Source of the DNA: Edaphobacillus lindanitolerans | GTDB lineage: Bacteria > Bacillota > Bacilli > Bacillales_A > Planococcaceae | DNA: 64,000 bases | Assembly: GCF_900156305.1 (NCBI RefSeq) | Contig: NZ_FTPL01000005.1 | Span: 124,001-188,000, forward strand | Direction of reading: 5' to 3' | Shown: positions 16,702-25,651 of the stretch, one piece after another | Layout: the number at the start of each line of letters is the position of its first letter | Position numbering within the stretch: the first letter of the stretch is position 1 | Program-made: the position numbers and the translations under genes | The notes under the pieces: generated by a model | The model's input: only the letters and a program-made list of their open reading frames with translations | What the model was told of the DNA's origin: nothing | The model's database searches: none

Positions 16702-18756
16702 ATGGATCATGACAAACAAGACAACCAGATGCACCAGAACAAGAAAGACCGACAGCTGGATCAGTTCCGCCGACAGAACACAGGAAATCCGATGACCGAC
16801 ATCAATGGCCAGAAGGTGGCAAACGACCAGAAAACGCTGAGGGCCGGCAAGCGCGGGCCGCTGCTCATGCAGGACTTCCATTTTTACAAGAAACAGTCGC
16901 ACTTCAACCGGGAACGCATCCCGGAAAAAGTCGTCCATGCACGCGGCTTCGGAGTCCACGGCGTTTTCGAAGCCACGGAGTCGCTTGAAGAGTATACGAT
17001 GGCGAAGTTTCTGGAGCCGGGCACGAAGACGCCGGTGTTCGTCCGGTTTTCCAACTTCATCGGGAACCGCGGTTCGAAGGATACGGCCGTCGATATCCGT
17101 GGATTTGCCACGAAGTTCTATACCGAACAGGGGAACTACGACATGCTCGCCCTGCAGTTCCCGGTATTCATCCTTGCCGATGCCATGAAGTTCATGGACG
17201 TCACGCATGCGGCCAAGCCAGAGCCCCGGCAACATATGCCGCAGGCGACGGTGGCACACGACAACTTCTGGGACTACGTCGTGAGCAACCCGGAATCTGC
17301 CCATATGGTCATGTGGGTCATGTCGATGCGCGGCCGGCCCCGTAGCTGGCGCATGATGGAAGGTTATCCGATCAATACATTCCGGTTCATCAACAAAGAG
17401 GGCAAGTCCACATTCGTCCGGTTCATCTGGAAGCCGAAGCTCGGCGTCCACTCGCTCATGCTCGATGAAGCAAATATCATCGGCGGCGTCGATCCGGACT
17501 TCCACCGCCGGGACATTGTCGAAGCAATCGGGAACGGAGCCTTCCCGGAATATGAGCTGTGCGTCCAGCTGATCGACGAAGAAGACGAGTTCAAGTTTGA
17601 TTTTGACATTCTCGACGACACGAAGTTCTGGCCGGAAGAAGAAGTTCCGCCGAAAGTCGTCGGCAAGATGACCCTCAACCGCCTCATGGACAACTTCTTC
17701 GCCGAGAATGAACAGTCCGCGTTCAACCCGTCGAATCTTGTGCCGGGCATCGAGTTCACGAACGATCCGGTTCTCCAGGGCCGTTCGTTCGCATACCGGG
17801 ACACGGAACTGCACCGCCATCATTCGGCCAACTATGAAGAGCTGCCGATCAACCGCCCAATTTCCGACGTGAACCACAACCTCCGGGACAGCTATTTGAA
17901 GTACCCGATCGAACAGGACTCGGTTCATTTCCATAACAATATGCAGGCGGAGAATACGCCGGCCGAAGTATCGCCGGAAGAGGGCGGCTACGAAAACTAT
18001 CCGGGCCAGGTCGAAGGCCATGTGACGCGGGAGCATCCGAGTGAATCGTTCCAGGATTATTACTCCCAGGCCCGGATGTTCTGGAACAGCCTGTCCATGC
18101 CGGAGAAGCAGGACCTTGTCGATTCGTTCAGCTTCCACGTCGGCAGTGTGAAGAACAAGGACATCCGCCAGAAAACGGTGGAGATGTTCGGAAACGTGGA
18201 CACGGACTTTGCGACGATGCTCGCCGAAAACATCGGTGTCGAGCCGCCGCAGACGGCCCATGTGGACTATGAAAAGAGCTCGTCCGCACTCAGCCAGCTG
18301 AACACCCCGCACTCGGCGTGGACGTCGAGAGTCGCCGTTCTCATCGGGGATGAATTCAACGGGGAAGAGCTGAAGAAGGTGCTCGACGCCTTGGCAGGCG
18401 TGAAGGCGAAGGTCGATATCGTCTCCGAGACGCTTGCGCCGGTCAAGGGCTCGGACGGCCTCGAGCTCACACCGACCCAGACTTTCCTGACCGTCCACCC
18501 GACTCTGTACGATTCCATCTTCGTCGCAGGCGGCAAGGCGAAAAACCAGATGAAGTTCGACCAGGCGGTCATGGACTTCTTCAAGATGCAGTACATGCAC
18601 ATGAAGCCGATCGCCGTGTCGGCAGATGCCGAACAATATGTCCTGCAGACAGAGGACAACAACATGGAGGGCGTCGTGCTCGCATCCGCAAATCCGGAGT
18701 TCGCCCGGCAGTACGTTGATGCGCTTGCCATAAAACGCTTCTGGGACCGCACCTGA
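16702..18756 (+). CDS. katE: Large KatE-like haem catalase with altered distal pocket
   Basis: A 684-residue large-subunit catalase: core to about residue 520 and a C-terminal glutaminase/DJ-1-like domain (about 540–684). Conserved are the distal His79 (KVVHARG), the Ser of VRFSN, and the proximal haem Tyr in SFAYRDT. The motif that in usual catalases reads DLVGNN is here DMLALQ, so the distal Asn is Leu151. The DTVRD-type motif reads DTAVD and the GVHTF-type motif PINTF. It may therefore be a weak catalase or another haem peroxidase. The start is the ATG at 16702 after GAGGAGC. A SigB-type promoter lies 140 bases upstream and a terminator follows. Confidence 0.85.
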   Translation: MDHDKQDNQMHQNKKDRQLDQFRRQNTGNPMTDINGQKVANDQKTLRAGKRGPLLMQDFHFYKKQSHFNRERIPEKVVHARGFGVHGVFEATESLEEYTMAKFLEPGTKTPVFVRFSNFIGNRGSKDTAVDIRGFATKFYTEQGNYDMLALQFPVFILADAMKFMDVTHAAKPEPRQHMPQATVAHDNFWDYVVSNPESAHMVMWVMSMRGRPRSWRMMEGYPINTFRFINKEGKSTFVRFIWKPKLGVHSLMLDEANIIGGVDPDFHRRDIVEAIGNGAFPEYELCVQLIDEEDEFKFDFDILDDTKFWPEEEVPPKVVGKMTLNRLMDNFFAENEQSAFNPSNLVPGIEFTNDPVLQGRSFAYRDTELHRHHSANYEELPINRPISDVNHNLRDSYLKYPIEQDSVHFHNNMQAENTPAEVSPEEGGYENYPGQVEGHVTREHPSESFQDYYSQARMFWNSLSMPEKQDLVDSFSFHVGSVKNKDIRQKTVEMFGNVDTDFATMLAENIGVEPPQTAHVDYEKSSSALSQLNTPHSAWTSRVAVLIGDEFNGEELKKVLDALAGVKAKVDIVSETLAPVKGSDGLELTPTQTFLTVHPTLYDSIFVAGGKAKNQMKFDQAVMDFFKMQYMHMKPIAVSADAEQYVLQTEDNNMEGVVLASANPEFARQYVDALAIKRFWDRT

Positions 18757-18768
18757 CCCACACGAATC

Positions 18769-18806
18769 GCCCGACCGGCGAAACATAACCGGTCGGGCTT
18801 TTTTTG
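18769..18806 (+). terminator. Terminator after the catalase gene
   Basis: The perfect ten-base stem GCCCGACCGG/CCGGTCGGGC is followed by seven T. Confidence 0.92.
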
Positions 18807-18824
18807 TTTCCGGATCATGACGGG

Positions 18825-19394
18825 TCAGATGATCATCTCCGCCATTCCGATCAGGATGAGCAGCCCGCCTGCAATCTCTGATGGATACCGGCCGAACCAG
18901 GTGCGCGTGAGGAGTCCGCCGAACCGGTGTCCGCAGCCGACCGTCAGAAGGGAAAAGACCCCGATGGCCAGCACCGTTGCCGCCATGGGTCCGCCGCTGA
19001 CCCCCATGCCGAAGCCGCCTGCCAGGGAATTCGCCGACAGGAGAAAACCGAGCGGCAGGGCTTCCCGGACCGACAGCACCCGGTCGCCGTCCGTATCCGA
19101 GGCGTCTGGATCGTCCAGGAGGTTGGGCCGCGGCGACTGGTTGTGAAACAGCATCCACGCCCCGATGGCGCACAGCATGCCCCCGCCGAGCCGGTTGGCC
19201 GTTGTCTCGGAGAGGAACAGGGTCACATATTCCGCCGCCAGCATGGCGACGAGCGCCATCGCCATCGAGACGAGCGCGATGGCGAAATTGGACCGGAACG
19301 GAATGGCCGTTTTCCGGATGCCGAATGCCAGGCCGATCCCGAGATTGTCCAAGTTCGCCGCAATTCCAAGAAATACAATCGTCAACCATTGCAA
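18825..19394 (-). CDS. ytaF: MntP/YtaF-family membrane protein (sporulation membrane protein YtaF)
   Basis: A 189-residue protein with about six membrane segments, related to the manganese exporter MntP and to YtaF of spore formers. Typical are the first helix with NLDNLGIGLAFGIRK and the later NSLAGGFGMGVSGG. The best start is the TTG at 19394 with GGGAGGCG upstream; a longer reading from 19523 has no ribosome site. It converges on the catalase gene. Whether it exports manganese is unknown; the order (mntH nearby) is suggestive only. Confidence 0.82.
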   Translation of the reverse strand: MQWLTIVFLGIAANLDNLGIGLAFGIRKTAIPFRSNFAIALVSMAMALVAMLAAEYVTLFLSETTANRLGGGMLCAIGAWMLFHNQSPRPNLLDDPDASDTDGDRVLSVREALPLGFLLSANSLAGGFGMGVSGGPMAATVLAIGVFSLLTVGCGHRFGGLLTRTWFGRYPSEIAGGLLILIGMAEMII

Positions 19395-19541
19395 AACATC
19401 CGCCTCCCGATTACCCTGCAGTTTATGAAAAGCTGCGGGGATTGGCCGGGCGGCACCATTTGGTGAGATTGCAGGGGCGGGTTCATTTCTCCTGTTCAAA
19501 CCCATCCAAAAAGAGCAGGCCAATTTGCCTGCTCCTTCATA

Positions 19542-19733
19542 CTAACCTTTGCCGTCCAAGCGCTGCCGCAATACGAGGGCCGAGACGGCGAACACTGCAA
19601 AAGCCACTGCCGAGGCGGCCGCCATCGGCAAGGCGTTTCCTGTCGGGGAGTTGAACAACAGGGGGACCGAGATGATTAGAAGGGCACCGGTCAAACCCAT
19701 GCCCAGGATCGAGAAAGCCAAAACCTTGTTCAT
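19542..19733 (-). CDS. Small membrane protein
   Basis: A 63-residue protein with two hydrophobic helices (about residues 4–26 and 36–56) and a basic C-terminus (LRQRLDGKG). GAGGTG lies seven bases before the ATG. No recognisable family. It lies upstream of ytaF on the same strand. Confidence 0.6.
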   Translation of the reverse strand: MNKVLAFSILGMGLTGALLIISVPLLFNSPTGNALPMAAASAVAFAVFAVSALVLRQRLDGKG

Positions 19734-20031
19734 CGGATCACCTCACCTCATAGAAACTGAAAGCACGTTATGTTCGCCAATGACTTTACCGGGAAGGCGG
19801 AGACTGTCAGTTGTACCCAAAGGATAGCGCACATGTTCCGCGGGTTTCAAGGAGACCATGCACTTCTTTGTTAAAGGCTGACACGAAGCCCATATTAAAC
19901 GGTGAACTCCTTGCGTTACTTGGAATGGCAATAAAAAATCTATAATTCGAGATAAAAGGCTTGTAAGGGAAGGAGATCCGGGTTATAGTGGTAACTGAAA
20001 GTAACCAACGACAATGATGGAGGTCATCAAT
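19734..20031. other. Intergenic region upstream of the FMN reductase
   Basis: No gene seen. A possible −10 TATAAT is at 19941–19946. The sequence GGTAACTGAAAGTAACC at about 19989–20005 contains GTAAC twice, ten bases apart. This could be an operator for the reductase, since related azoreductases are controlled by redox-sensing MarR/HxlR-type repressors in Bacillus. Tentative. Confidence 0.35.
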
Positions 20032-20598
20032 ATGACAGAAAAACTGAACATCGGGATTATTCTCGGAAGCACGCGTGACGGACGGGTGAGCCCGCAGGTC
20101 GGCGAGTGGGTGAAAACGATCGCGGATGCGCGCGGCGATGCAAATTATGAAATCGTCGATATTGCGGACTATCAGCTTCCGCTTCTCGGAACGACAGACG
20201 GCACAGAGCCGGGAATCGGGGCCTGGAACGAAAAGCTCGCGAGCCTTGACGGATTTGTCTTCATCGTCCAGGAGTACAACCACAGCATCACCGGCGCGCT
20301 GAAAAATGCCCTCGACCTGGCACGCGAAGCCTGGAATGACAAGGCTGCCGGCATCGTGAGCTACGGCTCGACGGGCGGTGCACGCGCAGCGGAACACCTT
20401 CGCGGCATCATGGGCGAACTGAAGATCGCTGACGTCCGCACCCATCCGACACTCTCGCTCTTTACGGACTTTGAGAATTTCTCCGTCTTCAAGCCGCAGG
20501 AGCTTCATCTCACAAACATCACGGTCATGCTTGACGAAGTGAACGCTTGGACGGGGGCACTGAGAACCCTCCGCGTGGCAGCGCCTGTCGCAAACTGA
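20032..20598 (+). CDS. NADPH-dependent FMN reductase
   Basis: A 188-residue flavodoxin-fold protein that uses NAD(P)H to reduce FMN, quinones or azo compounds. It has the phosphate-binding loop GSTRDGRVS near residue 12, QEYNHSITGALKNALD (about 82–97) and the YGSTGGARA loop (about 114–122). GGAGGTC lies seven bases before the ATG at 20032; an in-frame ATG at 20014 precedes that site and is not the start. Monocistronic, with a terminator shared with the converging photoreceptor gene. Confidence 0.9.
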   Translation: MTEKLNIGIILGSTRDGRVSPQVGEWVKTIADARGDANYEIVDIADYQLPLLGTTDGTEPGIGAWNEKLASLDGFVFIVQEYNHSITGALKNALDLAREAWNDKAAGIVSYGSTGGARAAEHLRGIMGELKIADVRTHPTLSLFTDFENFSVFKPQELHLTNITVMLDEVNAWTGALRTLRVAAPVAN

Positions 20599-20610
20599 CT
20601 CATGCATTTC

Positions 20611-20645
20611 AAAACCCCGATCCGGCTGACGGATCGGGGTTTTTT
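20611..20645. terminator. Bidirectional terminator between FMN reductase and ytvA
   Basis: AAAACCCCGATCC…GGATCGGGGTTTTTT forms a 13-base stem with A-runs and T-runs on the two sides, so it can stop transcription from both convergent genes. Confidence 0.92.
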
Positions 20646-21417
20646 ATCTGACCAGCTTCATCGCCTGGCGGATGGAGGCGAATGTATGCAGTTCATCGGC
20701 CGGACCCAGCGTTTCGGCGAGCTTGCGCGCAATCATCGGGGAGATGCCGGTGACGTAGAGGCGGCAGCCCATCAGTTTCAGCACATTCTGGATATGCAGG
20801 AAATTGACCCCCGGCGTCCCTTCTTCCCAGTACATGCCGGTCACATCGATGATGACGTTGGTGATAAGGTGTTGCTGGACATAGTCGCTCAGCTTCATAT
20901 TGAGCAGGCTGAATCGTTCCTGGGACATGACGCCCGTAATGGCAACCGCGGCCACGCTGTCTTCAATGGCGAGGATGGGGAGGGCGAGCTGTTCGATCAG
21001 GGCTTCCTTCTCATCGATTTCCCGGCGCTGTTTCCGCTCAACGGTGACATCGGTCTGCGTACCCGAAAAATACAGCTTTCCGTCCACCCGGATCGGCTCG
21101 ATTTGCAGACGATTCCAGAACGGGGTTCCGTCCTTGCGATAGTTTTTCAGTGTAAGGGTAATGGCCTTTTCGTTCTGAATGGCCTCCCGCATTTTCCGGA
21201 CGTCCGCAGGATTTGTTTTCTCCCCCTGCAGAAATCGGCAGTTCCGCCCGATCGTCTCTTCTGGCGGATAGCCGGTAAGTTCCTCAAATGTCCGGTTTGC
21301 AAAAATGATCGGATTATCCTTCTGGGAAGGATCGGTGACGAGTGCGGCCGTCTTGCTGCCGTCGAGCATCGCCTTGAGCAGCCGGTTCTGCATGACATTA
21401 TCCATCGTTAGAATCAT
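20644..21417 (-). CDS. ytvA: Blue-light photoreceptor YtvA (LOV–STAS)
   Basis: A 257-residue protein. Residues about 12–120 form a LOV domain with the photoactive Cys in GRNCRFLQG and the FMN-contact motifs NRLQIEP and SGTQTDVT. A linker helix (125–145) leads to a STAS domain (150–257). In B. subtilis YtvA is a light-sensing component of the stressosome that activates SigB. The ATG at 21417 has GAAAGGGGTGGG upstream; longer readings are not supported. An RsbR-like partner lies at 28461. Confidence 0.95.
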   Translation of the reverse strand: MILTMDNVMQNRLLKAMLDGSKTAALVTDPSQKDNPIIFANRTFEELTGYPPEETIGRNCRFLQGEKTNPADVRKMREAIQNEKAITLTLKNYRKDGTPFWNRLQIEPIRVDGKLYFSGTQTDVTVERKQRREIDEKEALIEQLALPILAIEDSVAAVAITGVMSQERFSLLNMKLSDYVQQHLITNVIIDVTGMYWEEGTPGVNFLHIQNVLKLMGCRLYVTGISPMIARKLAETLGPADELHTFASIRQAMKLVR

Positions 21418-21451
21418 CCCCACCCCTTTCCTACTGACTTTTCTATATATT

Positions 21452-21479
21452 ATCATATTAGGAGAATTAAAAGGACCAA
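21452..21479 (-). promoter_or_regulatory. Promoter of ytvA
   Basis: TTGGTC (21474–21479) and TATGAT (21452–21457) are separated by 16 bases on the minus strand. Confidence 0.5.
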
Positions 21480-21555
21480 TCGGGGCGGAAAGCCCGGAAC
21501 CGGCTGTCATTTCACCGGGCTTCCTGTACAATCGGAGGGAAAGGGGGCATCCTAC

Positions 21556-22344
21556 ATGATCCGGACGATCATTTTTGACTTGGATGATACATTGATTTGG
21601 GACAAGAAAAGCATCGGGACGGCATTTGATCGAACGTGCCGGTATGCCGCGGACAAAGCCGCCGTTGATGCGGCCGCACTGGAACTCGCAGTGCGAGAGG
21701 CGGCCCGCGCGCTGTATTCTTCGTATGATACATACGATTTCACACAGATGATCGGGATCAACCCGTTTGAGGGGCTTTGGGGATCCTTCGACGACCCTGG
21801 CGAGGAGTTCGGGCGGATGAAGGAGATCGTTCCGGCCTACCGGCGGGAAGCCTGGACAAACGGACTCCGGGCACTCGGTGTCGATGATCCGGCACTCGGC
21901 GGGGAACTCGCCGGACGTTTCATCGAGGAGCGAAGGAATGCGCCGTTCATCTATGAAGAAACGTTCGATGTCCTCGACCGGCTCCGGGAGGACTATCAAC
22001 TAGTGCTGCTCACGAACGGGGCTCCTTCTCTCCAGCGGGAAAAGCTCGCCATCACGCCGGAACTTGAACCGTACTTTGACCGGGTCGTCATCTCGGGGGC
22101 GTTTGGCCGGGGGAAGCCGGACGAGTCGATCTTCCGTCATGTGCTGGAAGAGACGGGCACCGGTGCATCGGAAGCCCTCATGGTCGGCGACAACCTCATG
22201 ACCGACATCCTTGGTGCCGGCCGTGCCGGCATCCGGTCGGTCTGGATCAACCGGGAAGGGAAGAAACGGCTTCCGGATGTCACCCCGGACTATGAAATCA
22301 GCCGGTTGGACCAAATTGAAACGATTCTGAAAGAAATGCGATGA
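21556..22344 (+). CDS. HAD-family phosphatase (possible phosphoserine phosphatase)
   Basis: A 262-residue HAD hydrolase with all motifs: nucleophile DLDDT (residues 9–13), LLTNG (motif II), Lys in GRGKPD, and acidic VGDNLMTD. The helical cap between motifs I and II spans about residues 20–105. It resembles YsaA of B. subtilis. It lies beside serA and a phosphoserine-type aminotransferase (convergent, 215 bases apart), so removal of phosphate from phosphoserine is a reasonable inference, not shown. GGGGGC precedes the ATG. Confidence 0.85.
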   Translation: MIRTIIFDLDDTLIWDKKSIGTAFDRTCRYAADKAAVDAAALELAVREAARALYSSYDTYDFTQMIGINPFEGLWGSFDDPGEEFGRMKEIVPAYRREAWTNGLRALGVDDPALGGELAGRFIEERRNAPFIYEETFDVLDRLREDYQLVLLTNGAPSLQREKLAITPELEPYFDRVVISGAFGRGKPDESIFRHVLEETGTGASEALMVGDNLMTDILGAGRAGIRSVWINREGKKRLPDVTPDYEISRLDQIETILKEMR

Positions 22345-22352
22345 ACGAAACT

Positions 22353-22549
22353 GGGGCTGTCCAGTTATTGCTGAAGGGCCCCGTAAGATAGCAAAAAGCA
22401 AGGACGTCGGGAGACTCCTGCGGGATGGCCGGTTGTCCGGGACCCCGCACGGCTGTATGCCGGAGGAGGCTTGGCGACCGGCCCGCGGAAAGCGGCCTTA
22501 GTCCTTGCTTTTTGCTTTTTTTGTTGTGAAATTACTTTTGGGACAGCTC
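22353..22549. mobile_element. MITE-like palindromic element
   Basis: About 197 bases between two convergent genes. The ends are inverted (GGGGCTGTCC on the left, GGGACAGCTC on the right). Inside is a perfect 16-base inverted repeat, AGCAAAAAGCAAGGAC at 22390–22405 and its complement at 22501–22516, enclosing a GC-rich core with GAGACTCCTGCGGGA and GCGGAAAGCG. It has no coding capacity. Similar hairpin cores recur in Bacillales genomes. A truncated copy is at 13769. Confidence 0.65.
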
Positions 22550-22559
22550 TTTTTCTAAT

Positions 22560-24179
22560 TTAGAGATCGACGGTCCGTACCGCATAAATATCGTCGATCT
22601 TGAGGAGCCGGCCGATTTCCTCCGGCTTCACTTCGTTGTCGACCGTCAGCATCATGATGGCTGCGCCGCCGGCTTCGGAGCGGCCGACCTGCATCGTGGC
22701 GATGTTGATGTTCTCCTCGGCGAGCAGCATGCCGACCCGGCCGATGGCCCCCGGCTGGTCCTTATGCCGGATCAGGAGGAGATGGCCCTTCGGCACGACG
22801 TCCACCACATAGTCATCGACTTTCACGATCCGTGCGCCGAGCCCGTTCAACAGGGTACCGGCGACACGGTGGAATTCATCACCCATCTTCGCCTCGACGG
22901 TAATGAGCTGCTGGAAGCCTTTGCTGTTGGGGCTTTTGTGCTCATCCACACTGATATGGAACGAGTCCGCCAGGAATTTGGCGTTCACATCGTTCACATG
23001 AGTGCCCAGATTGCGCTTCAGCAGTCCCTTCATGGCATTGCGGGTGAGCGGCCGGACATCGAAGTCGGCCAGATCGCCACCATACCGGACCGTGACATCG
23101 GTGAGCGGCTTGTCTGACAGGCGGGACAGGAACAGTCCGAGGTTTTCCGCAAGGTCGAAGAACGGCTCGATCTTGGCGAGAACTTCCTTTGAGACGGACG
23201 GAAGGTTCACCGGGTTTTTGACAGGCTCTCCGTTCAGGAAGCGGATCACGTCCCGGCCGACATCGATGGCGACACTTTCCTGCGCCTCGATCGTGCTTGC
23301 CCCGAGGTGGGGAGTGGCGATCACCTGCGGCAGCCCGAGGAGGCGATGGCCGGTGAACGGCTCGGTTTCAAAGACATCAAGTGCTGCGCCGGCGACTTTT
23401 CCGCCTTCAATCGCCTCATAGAGGGCATCTTCGTCGATGATTCCGCCGCGAGCACAGTTGACGATTCGGACCCCGTCCTTCATCTTGCCGAACGCTTCGG
23501 CGTTGATCAGGTGGCGGGTCTCTTTCATGAGGGGCGTATGGACGGTGATGAAATCAGCGGCCCGGATCACTTCCTCGAATGTGCCGGCCGTGATGCCCAT
23601 CTCCTTTGCCCGTTCTTCGGTGAGGAACGGATCGAATGCGATGACATTCATCCGTTGCCCCTTTGCACGGCGGGCGACTTCCGCACCGATCCGGCCTAGT
23701 CCGACCACGCCGAGTGTCTTGTCCTTGAGCTCGACTCCGACGAATGCCTTGCGGTCCCATTTGCCTTCCAGCAATGAACGGTGGGCCTGGGGGATATTGC
23801 GGGCGAGCGAGGTCATCATCGCGATCGTATGCTCGGCCGCGGAATTGGTGTTGCCGTCCGGTGCATTCACGACGATGATGCCCCGCTCGGTCGCCGCGTC
23901 CAGGTCGATGTTGTCGACGCCGACGCCGGCACGGCCGATGATCTTCAGGTTTTCCGCTGCTTCGATCACCTCGCGGGTGACCTGGGTCCCGCTGCGGACT
24001 ATCAGGGCATCGGCAGTTTTGATGGCCTGAAGAAGTTCAGCGTGCGGGAGGCCGGGACGGATCTGCAGCTCTGCAACGGAGGCTTCGCGGAGCGGCTGCA
24101 GCCCTTCTTCGCTGAGCGGGTCGGTGATGAGGATGACGGCTTGACGGGTATCTGGCTTGGTCTCTGCAATGGCATTCAT
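22560..24179 (-). CDS. serA: D-3-phosphoglycerate dehydrogenase
   Basis: A 539-residue enzyme catalysing the first step of serine synthesis. Substrate-binding and NAD domains (about 15–325) show GLGRIGAEVARR and the catalytic motifs NCARGG and HLGAST. An intervening ASB domain (about 330–450) and an ACT domain (about 460–539) follow, the long SerA form. The ATG overlaps the aminotransferase stop (ATGA), so the two are translationally coupled. The T-box upstream of the aminotransferase should govern both. Confidence 0.96.
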   Translation of the reverse strand: MNAIAETKPDTRQAVILITDPLSEEGLQPLREASVAELQIRPGLPHAELLQAIKTADALIVRSGTQVTREVIEAAENLKIIGRAGVGVDNIDLDAATERGIIVVNAPDGNTNSAAEHTIAMMTSLARNIPQAHRSLLEGKWDRKAFVGVELKDKTLGVVGLGRIGAEVARRAKGQRMNVIAFDPFLTEERAKEMGITAGTFEEVIRAADFITVHTPLMKETRHLINAEAFGKMKDGVRIVNCARGGIIDEDALYEAIEGGKVAGAALDVFETEPFTGHRLLGLPQVIATPHLGASTIEAQESVAIDVGRDVIRFLNGEPVKNPVNLPSVSKEVLAKIEPFFDLAENLGLFLSRLSDKPLTDVTVRYGGDLADFDVRPLTRNAMKGLLKRNLGTHVNDVNAKFLADSFHISVDEHKSPNSKGFQQLITVEAKMGDEFHRVAGTLLNGLGARIVKVDDYVVDVVPKGHLLLIRHKDQPGAIGRVGMLLAEENINIATMQVGRSEAGGAAIMMLTVDNEVKPEEIGRLLKIDDIYAVRTVDL

Positions 24180-25342
24180 TGGTTCGGTTCCCCTTTCCGG
24201 AGGTAAATCTGCTGTGCGGCCGTGACCCCTTTGCCCGGCTCGATCTGCTTTCCGGCTTTTATGATCCCGAGCTCGAAAATCGCGATCATCTGGAGTACGT
24301 CGGCAGGGGAGCAATAGCCCATATGGCCGATCCGGAAGATCTTCCCGGCGAGCTTGCCCTGTCCGCTGGCGACTGCCAGGCCGAACTCGGTTTGGAGGAT
24401 ACGGCGGAACTCTTCCGCATCAAAGTCATCGGGCCGGACGGCCGTGACCGTCGGGGAACCGGCCTCAGCGGAAGTGAGAAGCGGGATTCCGTGGGCTGCA
24501 AAGGCGGCCCTCGTCATGTCGCGCATCAGCTCATGCCGCGCGGCGACTTCTTGGATGCCTTCTTCTTCAATGAGATCAAGCGCCTGGTCGAGGCCGTAAA
24601 GCAGGGAAGTCGCAGGCGTGAACGGTGTCGTGTTTTTGCGGATGCTTTCCCGGTACTGGACCAGGTCAAGGTAGAAGCCGCGGTCCGGGTTCGCTTCAAT
24701 CTGCTTCCATGCCCGTTCGCTCACTGCCGCGAACATGAGTCCCGGCGGCAGCATCATCGCCTTCTGGGAACCGGTGACGAGGACGTCGAGTCCCCATTCG
24801 TCCATCTTGGCTTCCACGCCGCCGATGATCGATACGCCGTCGGAAATGACGAGTGCATCGGATTCCTCCCGGACGACCTTGGCCAGTTCCGCAACCGGAT
24901 TGACCACACCGGTTGATGTTTCGCAATAAGTCGAGATGACCGCCTTCACATCCGGGTGCTCTTTCAGCATCGTGCGGACATGTTCCGGATCAAGCGCTTC
25001 GCCCCATTCCGTCTCATAACGGTGGACGGTGATTCCGTGGGCCAGGCAGATCTTCTCGAAACGGGCCCCGAACGAGCCGGAGATGATGACGATCGCTTCT
25101 TCGCCGCGCCGGACGGTATTGACGGCGGCGGCTTCCAGTCCGGACGTTCCGCTTCCGGCCACGATCAGGACATCCTGTTCCGTTCCGAACACTTTTTTGA
25201 TCCGCGGCTGGATCTTTTCCTGCAGGTCGTCGGTCACTTTTGCCCTGTGGCCCACCATCGGCTTGGTCATGGCGCGCTCTACGCTCGGCGGGATCGGCGT
25301 CGGTCCCGGAATCCGCAAATATTGTTGGTCTTGAAGCATCAT
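24176..25342 (-). CDS. Class V aminotransferase, phosphoserine / serine–pyruvate type
   Basis: A 388-residue PLP enzyme starting RIPGPTPIPPSVERAM, with SGTSGLEAA, ISDGVSIIGG and the PLP Lys in TGSQKAMMLPPG (about residue 190). It belongs to the alanine–glyoxylate/serine–pyruvate group rather than classical SerC. It is coupled to serA and controlled by a T-box with a probable Ser codon, so phosphohydroxypyruvate is its likely substrate. AAGGAGGAG precedes two adjacent ATGs (25342 and 25339); either may start. Confidence 0.9.
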   Translation of the reverse strand: MMLQDQQYLRIPGPTPIPPSVERAMTKPMVGHRAKVTDDLQEKIQPRIKKVFGTEQDVLIVAGSGTSGLEAAAVNTVRRGEEAIVIISGSFGARFEKICLAHGITVHRYETEWGEALDPEHVRTMLKEHPDVKAVISTYCETSTGVVNPVAELAKVVREESDALVISDGVSIIGGVEAKMDEWGLDVLVTGSQKAMMLPPGLMFAAVSERAWKQIEANPDRGFYLDLVQYRESIRKNTTPFTPATSLLYGLDQALDLIEEEGIQEVAARHELMRDMTRAAFAAHGIPLLTSAEAGSPTVTAVRPDDFDAEEFRRILQTEFGLAVASGQGKLAGKIFRIGHMGYCSPADVLQMIAIFELGIIKAGKQIEPGKGVTAAQQIYLRKGEPNQ

Positions 25343-25345
25343 GAA

Positions 25346-25640
25346 TCTCCTCCTTCTGAAAATGAAAAAAGCCATTCGTCCCCTGCATCATCCGTGCAAG
25401 GGGCGAATGGCCTGAAGCCTCGCGGTGCCACCCTCATTTGCTGCCTCCTTCCGGAAGGCAGCCTTCATTGGCATGCGTAACGGGCATGTGCCGGACGGGC
25501 CTACTGTCTTCGTTTCAGCCCGCCAATCTATCCGGAGCGGAACGGATGGCGGGGAATGCCGGCTCGCACCTGCCGCCGGCTCTCTGAAAATCCCTCGGTC
25601 CATCCGCATGTCTCCATCGCAATTGTTCGTTCAATTATGA
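25346..25640 (-). promoter_or_regulatory. T-box leader (tRNA-sensing riboswitch), probably serine-specific
   Basis: On the minus strand the leader shows AGAGAG with GGTGCGA (distal stem I, about 25585–25565), the T-box sequence AGGGTGGCACCGCG (25434–25421), and a strong terminator GCCATTCGCCCC…GGGGACGAATGGC followed by six T (25413–25367). Uncharged tRNA should favour the antiterminator. In my fold the specifier loop presents UCC followed by a purine (25546–25544), which would be Ser; the pairing was done by eye. Confidence 0.92.
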
Positions 25641-25651
25641 AATTATGAATA

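Noticed and set aside
16168-19389. A very long open frame (1073 codons) on the minus strand opposite the catalase gene
   Set aside because: It lies antisense to a clear catalase and has His/Arg/Asp-rich, low-complexity content typical of the complement of a GC-rich gene; no ribosome site or motif.
20644-21999. Extension of the photoreceptor gene to 21999
   Set aside because: The extra 194 residues overlap the HAD gene, are not LOV-related, and a good ribosome site precedes the ATG at 21417.
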